DNA from: Thioclava sp. GXIMD4216
GTDB taxonomy: Bacteria > Pseudomonadota > Alphaproteobacteria > Rhodobacterales > Rhodobacteraceae
Length of the DNA stretch: 64,000 nt
Assembly: GCF_037949285.1 (NCBI RefSeq)
Contig: NZ_CP149926.1
Coordinates: 909,501 to 973,500 of the forward strand
Direction: 5' to 3'
Under the pieces are notes generated by a model, which saw nothing but the letters and a program-made list of their open reading frames with translations, was not told the DNA's origin and ran no database searches. Shown here piece by piece: positions 29,941 through 38,481 of the stretch; the first letter of the stretch is position 1; each line of letters opens with the position of its first letter. The position numbers and the translations under genes were made by a program.

Positions 29941-31752
29941 ATGGCTTCAGCTTACGAATACGAGACGCATAAATATGACGTCGTGGTGGTCGGTGCCGGT
30001 GGCGCCGGTCTGCGCGCGACGCTGGGCATGGCGGAACAGGGTCTGCGCACCGCTTGTGTCACCAAGGTTTTCCCGACCCGTTCGCATACGGTGGCAGCAC
30101 AGGGCGGTATCGCCGCCTCGCTGGCCAATATGGGCCCCGATAACTGGCAGTGGCACCTTTACGACACCGTGAAGGGGTCCGACTGGCTGGGTGATACCGA
30201 CGCGATGGAATATCTCGCGCGTGAGGCCCCCAAGGCCGTCTACGAGCTTGAACATTACGGCGTGCCGTTCTCGCGCACCGAAGAGGGCAAGATCTACCAG
30301 CGTCCCTTCGGCGGCCACACCACCGAATTCGGTGAAGGCCCGCCCGTGCAACGGACCTGTGCCGCCGCTGACCGCACCGGTCACGCGATCCTACACACGC
30401 TCTATGGCCAGTCGCTGAAGAACAACGCCGAGTTCTACATCGAATATTTCGCTATCGACCTGATCATGTCGGAAGACGGCAAGTCCTGTGTGGGCGTGCT
30501 GTGCTGGAAACTGGATGACGGCACCTTCCACCTGTTCTCGGCGAAAACCGTCGTTCTGGCGACCGGTGGCTATGGCCGCGCCTATTTCTCGGCCACTTCG
30601 GCCCATACCTGCACCGGCGACGGTGGCGGCATGGTGGCCCGTGCGGGTCTGGCGCTGCAGGATATGGAATTCGTTCAGTTCCACCCGACCGGCATCTATG
30701 GCTCGGGCTGTCTGATCACCGAAGGCGCACGCGGCGAGGGTGGTTACCTGACCAACTCCGAAGGCGAGCGCTTCATGGAGCGTTATGCACCGACCTATAA
30801 GGACCTTGCGTCCCGTGACGTGGTCTCGCGCTGCATGACGATGGAAATCCGCGAAGGTCGCGGTGTGGGCGAGCATAAAGACCACATCTTCCTGAACCTC
30901 TCGCACCTTCCGCCGGAAGCACTGCACGAGCGTCTGCCGGGCATCTCGGAATCCGCGAAGATCTTTGCGGGCGTCGATGTGACCAAAGAGCCGATTCCGG
31001 TTCTGCCGACGGTGCACTACAATATGGGCGGTATCCCGACCAACTATTGGGGCGAGGTCATCAACCCGACCGCAGACAACCCCGATGCCATCGTTCCCGG
31101 CCTGATGGCTGTGGGCGAGGCGGGCTGTGCCTCGGTGCATGGTGCCAACCGTCTGGGCTCGAACTCGCTGATCGACCTTGTGGTGTTCGGTCGTGCGGCG
31201 GCGCTGAAAGCGGGCGAGATCCTCGACCCGAACGCGCCCAACCCCGCGATGAACTACAAGGCGGTCGATGCGGCCTTCGCGCGGTTCGACGCGATCCGCT
31301 ATGCCAAAGGCGGTACGCCCACGGCAGATCTGCGTCTGGAAATGCAGCGCACGATGCAAGCCGATGCGGCCGTGTTCCGTACCGACAAGACGCTGGCAGA
31401 GGGCGTCGAGAAGATGAAGGCCGTGGCCTCCAAGATCGACGATCTGTCCGTGACCGACCGTTCGCTGGTGTGGAACTCGGATCTGATGGAAAGCCTCGAG
31501 CTGACCAACCTGATGCCGAACGCGATGGCGACCATCGTTGGTGCAGAGGCCCGCAAGGAATCGCGCGGTGCCCATGCCCATGAGGATTATCCGGATCGCG
31601 ACGACGTCAACTGGCGCAAGCACTCGATCATGCGTGTGGAAGGGGCGAATGTCGACCTGACCTATCGCCCTGTCCATATCGACCCGCTGACCAAATTCGA
31701 GGATGGCGGCATCGATCTGGCCAAGATCAAGCCGAAGAAGCGGGTCTACTGA
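29941..31752 (+). CDS. sdhA: Succinate dehydrogenase flavoprotein subunit
   Basis: A 603-residue protein. The FAD site is [21 protein letters not shown]; the covalent FAD attachment is His49 in [11 protein letters not shown]. Substrate-site motifs include [19 protein letters not shown] and [16 protein letters not shown], and the C-terminal [19 protein letters not shown] is normal. It oxidises succinate to fumarate and passes electrons to SdhB. A small lipoprotein gene overlaps its stop by one base, an unusual neighbour in an sdh operon. Confidence 0.97.
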   Translation: MASAYEYETHKYDVVVVGAGGAGLRATLGMAEQGLRTACVTKVFPTRSHTVAAQGGIAASLANMGPDNWQWHLYDTVKGSDWLGDTDAMEYLAREAPKAVYELEHYGVPFSRTEEGKIYQRPFGGHTTEFGEGPPVQRTCAAADRTGHAILHTLYGQSLKNNAEFYIEYFAIDLIMSEDGKSCVGVLCWKLDDGTFHLFSAKTVVLATGGYGRAYFSATSAHTCTGDGGGMVARAGLALQDMEFVQFHPTGIYGSGCLITEGARGEGGYLTNSEGERFMERYAPTYKDLASRDVVSRCMTMEIREGRGVGEHKDHIFLNLSHLPPEALHERLPGISESAKIFAGVDVTKEPIPVLPTVHYNMGGIPTNYWGEVINPTADNPDAIVPGLMAVGEAGCASVHGANRLGSNSLIDLVVFGRAAALKAGEILDPNAPNPAMNYKAVDAAFARFDAIRYAKGGTPTADLRLEMQRTMQADAAVFRTDKTLAEGVEKMKAVASKIDDLSVTDRSLVWNSDLMESLELTNLMPNAMATIVGAEARKESRGAHAHEDYPDRDDVNWRKHSIMRVEGANVDLTYRPVHIDPLTKFEDGGIDLAKIKPKKRVY

Positions 31753-32036
31753 TGCGGGGGCGGCTGGGGCTGGCTCTTGGCAGCGCGCTTGCGCTGCTGG
31801 GATGCGCGAAGGTTCCGGTCGCTCAGGCAGAGAAAATCTGCCTTACGCGTGTGCAAGAGGCGCGTCCGATCTCCGGTTCTGTGGGATTGGGCGTGCGGGA
31901 CGGAAAACCGGCAACGGCTTATGATGTCAAACTCGGGATTTCTACGGACACGTTCCGCGACCCGAGCGAGGTTTATAAGAATTGCGTGTATCAGTATTCC
32001 GGCCAACTGCCACAAACACCGCTTTATGACAGGTGA
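31752..32036 (+). CDS. Small lipoprotein between sdhA and sdhB, unknown
   Basis: A 94-residue protein with a lipoprotein signal ([19 protein letters not shown]; lipobox ALLGC at about residue 18). The mature part has two further cysteines (KICLTR and KNCVYQYSG) and a central region [22 protein letters not shown] that looks like a small beta domain. ATG 31752 overlaps the sdhA stop by one base, so translation is coupled. No family is recognised. Its location in the outer or inner membrane leaflet and any link to complex II are unknown. Confidence 0.7.
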   Translation: MRGRLGLALGSALALLGCAKVPVAQAEKICLTRVQEARPISGSVGLGVRDGKPATAYDVKLGISTDTFRDPSEVYKNCVYQYSGQLPQTPLYDR

Positions 32037-32041
32037 TCCGC

Positions 32042-32121
32042 TGCCCGGGAGGTCCGGGCACGGTTGCGAGATTTATCCGAGGGGCTTCGCGACGAAGCCA
32101 GATACGCAGCGGCGCCCCTCG
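32042..32121 (+). other. Structured leader between the lipoprotein gene and sdhB
   Basis: TGCCCGG-GAGGT-CCGGGCA (32042-32060) forms a seven-base-pair hairpin. CGAGGGGC (32078-32085) pairs with GCCCCTCG (32114-32121) around a loop containing TTCG-CGA-CGAA. The sdhB ribosome site AGGAGGT-like GATCGGAGGT follows at about 32131-32140. The structures could stall a ribosome-free transcript, process the message or set the sdhB level. This is inferred from pairing only. Confidence 0.4.
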
Positions 32122-32146
32122 TCCACACATGATCGGAGGTAGAAAC

Positions 32147-32926
32147 ATGGTTCAGTTTTCCCTACCCAAGAATTCGAAGATCCGGGTCGGCAAGACCTGG
32201 CCGAAGCCGGAAGGCAAAAACGTCCGCAAATTCCAGATCTATCGCTGGGAGCCGGAAGATGGTGAGAACCCGCGGGTCGACACCTATTTCGTCGATCTGG
32301 CGAAATGCGGCCCGATGGTTCTGGACGCGCTGATCAAGATCAAGAACGAGATCGACCCCACGCTGACCTTCCGCCGCTCGTGCCGCGAAGGGATCTGCGG
32401 GTCCTGCGCGATGAATATCGACGGCCATAACACGCTGGCCTGCATCTTCGGTCTCGACGAGATCAAGACCGATGTGGTCAAGATCTACCCGCTGCCGCAC
32501 ATGCCGGTGGTGAAAGACCTGATCCCCGATCTGACGCATTTCTATGCGCAGCACGCGTCGATCATGCCGTGGCTGGAAACCAAGACCAACCGTCCGGAAA
32601 AAGAGTGGAAGCAGTCCATCGAAGACCGCAAGAAGCTGGATGGTCTGTATGAATGCGTTATGTGCGCGTCCTGCTCGACCTCCTGCCCAAGCTACTGGTG
32701 GAACTCGGACCGCTACTTGGGTCCGGCAGCCCTGCTGCACGCCTACCGCTGGATCATCGACTCGCGCGATGAGGCTACCGGCGAGCGTCTGGATGCGCTG
32801 GAAGACCCCTTCAAGCTGTATCGCTGCCACACCATTATGAACTGCACCAAGACCTGCCCGAAAGGTCTTAATCCGGCGAAATCCATTGCCGCGATCAAGC
32901 AGATGATGGTCGAACGCGCGGTCTGA
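32147..32926 (+). CDS. sdhB: Succinate dehydrogenase iron-sulfur subunit
   Basis: A 259-residue protein. Cysteines for the three clusters are visible: the plant-type [2Fe-2S] site [12 protein letters not shown] with a later NTLAC, and the C-terminal ferredoxin-type sites [13 protein letters not shown] and [17 protein letters not shown]. It carries electrons from SdhA to ubiquinone at SdhCD. The start at 32147 follows GGAGGTAGAAAC. It is separated from sdhA by the lipoprotein gene and a structured 110-base gap. Confidence 0.97.
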   Translation: MVQFSLPKNSKIRVGKTWPKPEGKNVRKFQIYRWEPEDGENPRVDTYFVDLAKCGPMVLDALIKIKNEIDPTLTFRRSCREGICGSCAMNIDGHNTLACIFGLDEIKTDVVKIYPLPHMPVVKDLIPDLTHFYAQHASIMPWLETKTNRPEKEWKQSIEDRKKLDGLYECVMCASCSTSCPSYWWNSDRYLGPAALLHAYRWIIDSRDEATGERLDALEDPFKLYRCHTIMNCTKTCPKGLNPAKSIAAIKQMMVERAV

Positions 32927-32948
32927 TCCGTATCTCCATGCTGTTGTC

Positions 32949-32980
32949 CCGCCCCCGCTTTGTCGGGGGCGTTGGCATTT
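32949..32980 (+). terminator. Probable terminator after sdhB
   Basis: CGCCCCCG and CGGGGGCG form a strong stem at 32950-32971; the U-tract (TTGGCATTTT) is broken, so strength is uncertain. Confidence 0.55.
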
Positions 32981-33107
32981 TAAAGGCACGTTTTGCATAT
33001 TGCATTGCAGCGAATGCATGTAAGCCTTGCGGTTGTGCCCATAGCCAGACGTCATAAAAGCTTTATGTAGGCGTGCAGGGAGGAACTCGGAAACACTGGA
33101 GAGTTCC

Positions 33108-33281
33108 ATGAATCAAATCGTCAAATTCCCCGAAACGGCCGAGTCCGCTCTGAAGCATGAAGACGCTCTTGCCTATTATGTGCCCAGTTCGCGGGTGGAG
33201 GCATCGGCCCGGAAGGATATTGAGGAGAAGCCGGCAAACATCGCTGTTCTTGATGAGATGTATGGCTACTATACCGCCTGA
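33108..33281 (+). CDS. 57-residue protein, unknown, with its own terminator
   Basis: A 57-residue protein starting MNQIVKFPETAESALKHEDA and ending LDEMYGYYTA. It has a charged N-terminal half with a tyrosine pair (LAYYV) and a short C-terminal aromatic motif. An AGGA-rich leader precedes it and a strong terminator follows within 22 bases, which argues for real expression. I recall similar short proteins ending in a MYGYY-type motif in Rhodobacterales, but cannot name a family. It is not coupled to sdhB. Confidence 0.6.
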   Translation: MNQIVKFPETAESALKHEDALAYYVPSSRVEASARKDIEEKPANIAVLDEMYGYYTA

Positions 33282-33302
33282 CCTCCGGTCTTAGGGCAGA
33301 TG

Positions 33303-33332
33303 AAAACCCCGGTTGGATTGGCCGGGGTTTTG
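33303..33332 (+). terminator. Rho-independent terminator after the 57-residue gene
   Basis: AAAACCCCGG - TTGGATTG - CCGGGGTTTT with further T. It isolates the small gene from the DUF1989 gene, whose start follows 20 bases later. Confidence 0.85.
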
Positions 33333-33352
33333 TCGTTTTAGGAGAGGTCTTC

Positions 33353-34213
33353 ATGAAGTTAGCTACCCCCGAGCATGCCGCGCCCCAAGATGCGGCGGCT
33401 CGCAAATCCATCGCGCCGGTGATCTGCTATCCGGTGGAGACCCTGCCCAAACCGGATCTTGCCGCCTATCGCGCGGCACGGGCAGGGGCCACGAAGAGTG
33501 ACGAAGTGATTGTGCCCCCGCGTGACGGGCGCTGCTTCCATGTAAAGGCGGGGCAGTTCTTCCGTATTTCTTCGGTGGAGGGGCCGCAGGTCGGGGATCT
33601 CAACCTGTGGTCGGCAGATTTCTCCGAACGTTTCTACTCGGGAAAGACCCGCGCGCTGCATGGCACCCATCTTTCGACCGGCGACCGGTTCTGGTCATCC
33701 TTTCCGACGCTGCGCCCGATGGCCACGATCGTGGATGACAGCCTTGACTGGTACGGGATCGATGCCGATGGCGGTTCGGTCCATGATGTGATCGGCACTC
33801 GTTGCGATCCCTATACCCATGCTTTGCTCAGTGACGGGGCGCAGTATCATCATTGCTGCCATTCCAACCTGACACGTGCATTGGTGCAAGAGACAGGCAT
33901 GGCGCTGGCGGAGGCCGAGCGGCATGTGCATGATGTGTTCAATATCTTCATGTGCACCGGTTTTACCCGCGACACGGGGCAGTATTTCATGAAAGCGAGC
34001 CCTGTCCGGCCGGGCGATTACATGGATATCTTCGCCGAGATCGACCTTGTCGGCGCGCTGTCGGCCTGTCCCGGTGGAGATTGCTCTGCCGAGCATAGCT
34101 CGGACACTGCCGCCTGCTATCCGCTCAAGGTCGAAATCTTCACCCCCGAAGCGCCGCCCTCGGGATGGGTGTCACCGGCCCGCAACCGGTATTGCGGCAC
34201 GCACGGGCTGTAA
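33353..34213 (+). CDS. DUF1989 protein (urea carboxylase-associated family)
   Basis: A 286-residue cupin-like protein. FHVKAGQFFRISSVEGPQVGDLNLWS, HGTHLSTGDRFWSSFPTLRPMATI and DVIGTRCDPYTHALL match the DUF1989 or urea-carboxylase-associated group, with His/Cys clusters (YHHCCHSNL, GGDCSAEHSSD) that may bind metal. Family members often sit with urea carboxylase and allophanate hydrolase genes or aminomethyltransferases; none is present here. GGAG lies eight bases before the ATG. Its job in this cell is unknown. Confidence 0.8.
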   Translation: MKLATPEHAAPQDAAARKSIAPVICYPVETLPKPDLAAYRAARAGATKSDEVIVPPRDGRCFHVKAGQFFRISSVEGPQVGDLNLWSADFSERFYSGKTRALHGTHLSTGDRFWSSFPTLRPMATIVDDSLDWYGIDADGGSVHDVIGTRCDPYTHALLSDGAQYHHCCHSNLTRALVQETGMALAEAERHVHDVFNIFMCTGFTRDTGQYFMKASPVRPGDYMDIFAEIDLVGALSACPGGDCSAEHSSDTAACYPLKVEIFTPEAPPSGWVSPARNRYCGTHGL

Positions 34214-34238
34214 CGCCTTCGGGCAAGACAGGGCAGGG

Positions 34239-34275
34239 GGGGCTGGAACGAAGATTCCGGCCCCGTCGTCTTTTC
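34239..34275 (+). terminator. Terminator after the DUF1989 gene
   Basis: GGGGCTGGAA - CGAAGA - TTCCGGCCCC (one G-U pair) followed by GTCGTCTTTTCTCTT. It lies between this gene and the convergent ArsR gene. Confidence 0.65.
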
Positions 34276-34277
34276 TC

Positions 34278-34622
34278 TTACTCTTCTGGAAGCCGGAGTT
34301 CGCTTTCCACAAACCGCTCGAACGCATCAAGATCTATCGCCTGAAACTGGCCGAAACTCTGGATCCAGATGATCGCCTCGCTCATGGAGGTGGGTTCGAG
34401 CTTGCACCATTTCACCCGACCGCGCTTCTCCTGACTGATAAGCCCTGCCTGACTGAGGATCGCGAGATGTTTCGAGATCGCGGCCAGCGAGATGTCGAAC
34501 GGGCTGGCGACATCGGTCACCGCCATATCGTCTTCCAGAAGCATGCGCAGGATCTCCCGCCGTGTCGGGTCAGCGAGGGCGGCAAAGATCGTGTCGAGAT
34601 GGGTCGGTGCGGGCGCGGTCAT
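34278..34622 (-). CDS. ArsR-family transcriptional regulator
   Basis: A 114-residue winged-helix protein. LADPTRREILRMLLEDDMAV and the recognition helix ISLAAISKHLAILSQAGLI match the ArsR family; the short C-terminal helix (FERFVESELR) forms the dimer interface. No cysteine-based metal site (such as ELCVCDL) is present, so a metal sensor is unlikely. A perfect inverted repeat TCAACC-N4-GGTTGA lies 32 bases upstream of its start and may be its operator. It has no adjacent target gene, since the atp operon is divergent. Confidence 0.88.
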   Translation of the reverse strand: MTAPAPTHLDTIFAALADPTRREILRMLLEDDMAVTDVASPFDISLAAISKHLAILSQAGLISQEKRGRVKWCKLEPTSMSEAIIWIQSFGQFQAIDLDAFERFVESELRLPEE

Positions 34623-34653
34623 GCGCTACCTTATTGAGCTTTTTCAACAATGG

Positions 34654-34669
34654 TCAACCGATGGGTTGA
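34654..34669. promoter_or_regulatory. Inverted repeat TCAACC-N4-GGTTGA, candidate ArsR operator
   Basis: A perfect 6-4-6 palindrome in the 226-base gap between divergent arsR and atpI, 32 bases from the ArsR start. A further TTCAAC lies at 34643-34648. Confidence 0.45.
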
Positions 34670-34791
34670 ATTTGCATTTTGAGCCAATTCACCGATGCGG
34701 TCATATTGTCGCAGCCATTCCGCTTTGCTGAAAGGATGAAAAAACAAAGAAAGCAATGGGTTGAGAAAGTTTCTTGATGGCGCCAACAGCG

Positions 34792-34820
34792 TTGACTCAC
34801 TGCGCCGTGACGTCTATCAC
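34792..34820 (+). promoter_or_regulatory. Predicted sigma-70 promoter of the atp operon
   Basis: TTGACT (34792-34797), a 17-base spacer, and TATCAC (34815-34820). The atpI ATG follows 29 bases after the -10. An imperfect operator-like CAACAGCGTTG (34784-34794) overlaps the -35. Confidence 0.55.
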
Positions 34821-34848
34821 AGCCTTAACACGACCAAGGGCCTGAGAG

Positions 34849-35184
34849 ATGAGCAACGAGCCTGATCCCGAACGTTTGAAAGCGCTCGAAGACCGGCTTG
34901 CGAAAGTCTCCAAGCAGGCGTCTGGGCAGGCCGAGGACGCACCGCGCGGCGGTGTCGCGCAATCCGAGCTTGCCTGGCGCATGGTCATAGAGCTGGTGTC
35001 GGGGCTGGGGATCGGTTTCGGGATCGGCTACGGGCTTGATGTCCTGTTGGGAACGCTGCCGATCTTCATGATCATCTTCGTTCTGCTTGGGCTGATTGCG
35101 GGGGTACGCGTGATGATGCGTACCGCTGCAGAGATAAATGCGAAACCTGAGGCCGGTTCTGCGGCTGATGAAGAGGGAAAATAG
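34849..35184 (+). CDS. atpI: ATP synthase protein I
   Basis: A 111-residue protein with a charged N-terminus ([18 protein letters not shown]), two membrane helices ([21 protein letters not shown] and [18 protein letters not shown]) and an acidic tail. AtpI helps assemble the c-ring. It is the first gene of the F0 operon; atpB follows after two bases with a GTG start. Confidence 0.88.
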   Translation: MSNEPDPERLKALEDRLAKVSKQASGQAEDAPRGGVAQSELAWRMVIELVSGLGIGFGIGYGLDVLLGTLPIFMIIFVLLGLIAGVRVMMRTAAEINAKPEAGSAADEEGK

Positions 35185-35186
35185 AC

Positions 35187-36023
35187 GTGGCGGAAAGCAC
35201 TTCGAACGCCAATGGTTCGTCCAAGATGATCAGCTACATCTTGTTCGCCGTTGTGATCCTGATGCTCCTCATTGCGATTGTGACCGAAGGGTCGGGCGAG
35301 ATGGCTTTCCACCCGATGGACCAGTTCGTGGTCTCCCCTCTGGTGGGTGAGGGGCCGGTGCACTGGTATACGCTTACCAATGCAACCCTGTGGATGGCGA
35401 TTGCCATCATCGCAATCGTTCTGGTGCTGGTTGTCGGCACCCGTGGCCGCGGCATCGTACCGAGCCGTGCGCAGTCCATTGCCGAGCTGTTTTACGGCAT
35501 GGGCCATAAAATGGTCGAAGACATCTGTGGTAAGGAGGGGCTGAAATTCTTCCCCTATATCATGGTGATCTTCTCCTTTATCACTTTCGCAAACTTCCTC
35601 GGCCTGCTGCCGATGAGCTTTGCCACCACCTCGCATATCGCTGTCACCGCTCTGCTGGCACTTTTCGTGTTCGTCGCCGTGACCGTGATCGGTTTCATCA
35701 AGAACGGCATGGGCTTCCTTGGCCTGTTCTGGGTGACTGCGGCACCGCTGCCGCTGCGTCCGATCCTTGCCCTGATCGAGGTGATCTCTTACTTCGTCCG
35801 CCCCGTTTCGCATTCGATCCGGCTTGCGGGCAACATTATGGCCGGTCACGCGGTGATGAAGGTTTTCGCAGGCTTTGCCGCCATCGCGCTGATCTCTCCC
35901 GTGTCCGTGCTGGCCATCACTGCAATCTACGGCCTCGAAGTGCTTGTTGCCTTCATCCAGGCCTATGTTTTCACGATCCTGACCTGCGTCTATCTGAAAG
36001 ACGCGCTGCATCCCGCACACTAA
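35187..36023 (+). CDS. atpB: ATP synthase F0 subunit a
   Basis: A 278-residue polytopic protein. The N-terminus is extended, with a first helix [19 protein letters not shown]. The key region is near the C-terminus: [22 protein letters not shown] contains the essential arginine (SIRLAGN) next to the c-ring, followed by the last helices. It forms the proton channel. The GTG start at 35187 follows an AGAGGGA site; an internal ATG exists but would shorten the first segment. Confidence 0.95.
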   Translation: MAESTSNANGSSKMISYILFAVVILMLLIAIVTEGSGEMAFHPMDQFVVSPLVGEGPVHWYTLTNATLWMAIAIIAIVLVLVVGTRGRGIVPSRAQSIAELFYGMGHKMVEDICGKEGLKFFPYIMVIFSFITFANFLGLLPMSFATTSHIAVTALLALFVFVAVTVIGFIKNGMGFLGLFWVTAAPLPLRPILALIEVISYFVRPVSHSIRLAGNIMAGHAVMKVFAGFAAIALISPVSVLAITAIYGLEVLVAFIQAYVFTILTCVYLKDALHPAH

Positions 36024-36083
36024 GGTCGATCCAAGGATCGCGTTAATCTACTCAAGCCAATTCCAACTTTAGGAGTGACGACT

Positions 36084-36320
36084 ATGGAAGGCGATATCGT
36101 TCAAATGGGTGCTTACATCGGTGCAGGTCTGGCTTGTATCGGTATGGGTGGTTCGGCAATCGGTGTGGGCACCGTTGCAGGCAACTTCCTGTCGGGTGCC
36201 CTGCGCAATCCGTCGGCAGCCGCTGGTCAAACCGCAACGCTGTTCATCGGCATCGCATTCGCAGAAGCACTGGGGATCTTCTCGTTCCTCGTCGCTCTGC
36301 TGCTGATGTTCGCCGTCTGA
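36084..36320 (+). CDS. atpE: ATP synthase F0 subunit c
   Basis: A 78-residue two-helix protein. The polar loop RNP lies at residues 41-43 and the proton-carrying carboxylate is Glu61 in AFAEALGIF, as in alphaproteobacterial c subunits. Start ATG 36084 follows AGGAG; a GTG at 36075 is also in frame but less likely. A 95-base gap with a GC-rich hairpin (about 36340-36366) separates it from atpF', possibly allowing the higher c-subunit level needed. Confidence 0.97.
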   Translation: MEGDIVQMGAYIGAGLACIGMGGSAIGVGTVAGNFLSGALRNPSAAAGQTATLFIGIAFAEALGIFSFLVALLLMFAV

Positions 36321-36415
36321 TCCCTTTTTCGCAATCTTGCGGACGGAGGGGCCCCGACGGGCCCTTCCGAGTTTGAGACAGGGTCGCGTGCCTGCGACCC
36401 GAGAGGGACAACGAC

Positions 36416-36985
36416 ATGGCAACAGAACACGAAGCCGCCGAAATGGCGCATGGCGCAGCCGAAGCTGCTCATGGCGGGTCGCACGGCGCCGAAGCTGTAG
36501 GCATGCCGCAGCTCGACTTCTCGACCTATCCCAACCAGATCTTCTGGCTTCTGGTCTCGTTGGTCGTGATCTACTGGGTTCTGGCAAAAGTCGCTCTGCC
36601 GCGGATCGCATCCGTGCTGGCCGACCGTCAGGGCACCATCTCGGGGGATCTAGCCTCCGCCGAGGAATTCAAGCTCAAGGCCAAAGAAGCCGAGGCCGCC
36701 TATGAAAAGGCCCTCGCAGATGCTCGCACCAAAGCGCAGGCGATTGTCGCCGAGGCCCGTGCGGACATCCAGAAAGACGTGGATGCGGCAATCGTGAAAG
36801 CGGATGCCGAGATCGCGGCCAAAACGGCGGAAAGCCAAGCCAAGATCGCAGAGATCGAAGCAGGGTCCCGCGCGGCGGTGGAAGCCGTCGCCAAGGAAAC
36901 CGCGCTGGAAATCGTTGCGGCTCTGGGTGGCAAGGCCGATCAGGCCAGCGTTGCTGCGGCTGTCGACGAACGGTTGAAAGGATAA
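36416..36985 (+). CDS. atpF': ATP synthase F0 subunit b'
   Basis: A 189-residue protein with a His/Ala/Gly-rich N-terminus, one membrane helix ([21 protein letters not shown]) and a long charged coiled coil (residues about 80-180). It is the divergent b' subunit found beside b in photosynthetic and alphaproteobacteria, forming the peripheral stalk as a heterodimer with b. It precedes atpF by four bases. Confidence 0.9.
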   Translation: MATEHEAAEMAHGAAEAAHGGSHGAEAVGMPQLDFSTYPNQIFWLLVSLVVIYWVLAKVALPRIASVLADRQGTISGDLASAEEFKLKAKEAEAAYEKALADARTKAQAIVAEARADIQKDVDAAIVKADAEIAAKTAESQAKIAEIEAGSRAAVEAVAKETALEIVAALGGKADQASVAAAVDERLKG

Positions 36986-36989
36986 GGTC

Positions 36990-37547
36990 ATGAAGAAACT
37001 TGCTGTTCTTGCTGCCCTTGTTGCTGCTCAGCCTGCCTTTGCAGCCTCCGGCCCGTTCTTCAGCCTGCATAACACCAATTTCGTTGTGCTGCTGGCCTTC
37101 CTGACCTTCATCGGTGTGCTTTTCTATGTGAAAGTCCCGACGATGCTGGGTGGTCTGCTGGATAAGCGCGCCGCAGGGATCAAATCCGACCTCGAAGAGG
37201 CGCGCAGCCTCCGCGAGGAAGCCCAGTCCATTCTTGCCACCTACGAGCGCAAATCGCGCGAAGTGCAGGTTCAGGCCGACGAGATTGTCGCCAATGCCAA
37301 GCGCGACGCGGAATTGGCAGCCGCTCAGGCCAAGAAAGATCTGGCGGAGTCGATCGAACGTCGTCTGAAATCTGCCGAAGAGCAGATTGCTTCGGCGGAA
37401 GCCGGCGCGATCAAGGTTGTGCGCGATCAAGCGGTTTCGGTCGCAATCGCTGCGGCTGGTAAGGTGATGGCCGAGCAGATGTCTGCTCAGGACAAAGCCG
37501 CCCGTATCGATGCCTCGATCACCGAGGTTGCACAGCGCCTGCACTGA
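36990..37547 (+). CDS. atpF: ATP synthase F0 subunit b
   Basis: A 185-residue protein with a cleaved or retained signal-like start ([18 protein letters not shown]), a membrane helix ([20 protein letters not shown]) and a long stalk helix (residues about 60-170, rich in Glu, Ala, Lys). It pairs with b' in the peripheral stalk. A terminator follows, so the F1 genes lie elsewhere, as in other alphaproteobacteria. Confidence 0.92.
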   Translation: MKKLAVLAALVAAQPAFAASGPFFSLHNTNFVVLLAFLTFIGVLFYVKVPTMLGGLLDKRAAGIKSDLEEARSLREEAQSILATYERKSREVQVQADEIVANAKRDAELAAAQAKKDLAESIERRLKSAEEQIASAEAGAIKVVRDQAVSVAIAAAGKVMAEQMSAQDKAARIDASITEVAQRLH

Positions 37548-37570
37548 GCTTTCGGGGTCAGCATAAAGAC

Positions 37571-37598
37571 AAAACCCGGCCAAATGGCCGGGTTTTTT
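37571..37598 (+). terminator. Rho-independent terminator after the atp operon
   Basis: AAAACCCGGCC - AAAT - GGCCGGGTTTT with two more T. It ends the F0 operon and lies seven bases before the stop of the convergent regulator gene. Confidence 0.88.
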
Positions 37599-37604
37599 AT
37601 TGGA

Positions 37605-38375
37605 TCAGCTCCGTTGTTGCAGGCGCAGCCTTGCGGTTTCCTCATTCTTGAGCGCCTTGCGGTTATGCGTCATCTCGACTTCCACGAAATTCATATGCGC
37701 GGCCACGGCCTCGCGCGCGGCGATACCGTCACGTTTCTGTATGGCCTCGTTCATCGCGCGGTGCTGGTTGAGCAATTCGGCACGGGTCACGCGGTTTTTG
37801 AACAGCATGGAGCGGTTATAGAACACGCCTTCGCTGAGCAATTCGAACATGGCGCGCATCATATGGAGCATGATGACATTGTGGCTGGCCTCGACGATGG
37901 CAAGGTGGAATTGCGCATCCAGCGCCGCCTCTTCGGTGTAGCTCCGTTTGGAATGGGCGGCTTCCATCCGTTTGAAAAGACTGTCGATCACCTGCAGGTC
38001 GGTGTCGGAGGCAAAACGGGCAGCGCGCTCGGCTGCCAGCCCTTCCACATCACGGCGGAAGGCCAGATAATCATAGACCGCCTGATCGGAGGAGGAAAAC
38101 AGCCGGATCAGTGCAGGCGAAAAGGCCGAGCCCAGAACATCGGCCACAAAGACCCCCGCACCGGCACGGGTGCAAAGCAGCCCCTGATCCTGTAGCTCCG
38201 ATATCGCTTCGCGCAGAGAGGGGCGGGAGACGCCCAGCCGTTCGGATAATTCGCGTTCTGACGGAAGCCGCTCGCCGGGCCGCAGGATGCCTTGCAAGAT
38301 CAGTTCTTCGATCTGTCGGACAATGGCTGTTGCAAGCTTTTCGGATTCAATCTTTCGAAACGGCATTGCTGGCAC
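37605..38375 (-). CDS. FadR-subfamily GntR regulator (FCD domain)
   Basis: A 256-residue regulator. Residues about 15-80 form the winged helix (LILQGILRPGERLPSERELSERLGVSRPSLREAI), and the helical FCD domain follows with RRDVEGLAAERAA, DAQFHLAIVEASHNVIMLHM, and a final helix containing AAREAVAAHMNFVE. Asp/His residues there suggest a metal-assisted ligand pocket. Relatives such as PdhR and LldR sense pyruvate or lactate, but no target gene is adjacent. A near-perfect inverted repeat lies just upstream of the start (38381-38401). Confidence 0.88.
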   Translation of the reverse strand: MPAMPFRKIESEKLATAIVRQIEELILQGILRPGERLPSERELSERLGVSRPSLREAISELQDQGLLCTRAGAGVFVADVLGSAFSPALIRLFSSSDQAVYDYLAFRRDVEGLAAERAARFASDTDLQVIDSLFKRMEAAHSKRSYTEEAALDAQFHLAIVEASHNVIMLHMMRAMFELLSEGVFYNRSMLFKNRVTRAELLNQHRAMNEAIQKRDGIAAREAVAAHMNFVEVEMTHNRKALKNEETARLRLQQRS

Positions 38376-38380
38376 CCCCC

Positions 38381-38401
38381 TTGGTTAGATTTTCTAGCCA
38401 A
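38381..38401. promoter_or_regulatory. Inverted repeat upstream of the FadR-type gene
   Basis: TTGGTTAGA-TTT-TCTAGCCAA has 9-base arms with one mismatch. It lies 6-26 bases upstream of the start on the minus strand. A second, smaller CCAA-N5-TTGG lies at 38413-38425. Autoregulation is likely. Confidence 0.5.
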
Positions 38402-38432
38402 TTATCTTAATGCCAAGCAAATTGGTAAAAAG

Positions 38433-38459
38433 AAAGGGCCAGAACATGTCTGGCCCTTT
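38433..38459 (-). terminator. Rho-independent terminator after the OmpA lipoprotein gene
   Basis: On the minus strand AAAGGGCCAGA-CATGT-TCTGGCCCTTT is followed by CTTTTTA. Confidence 0.8.
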
Positions 38460-38481
38460 CGACATAGGTGTGGTGCGTCTT

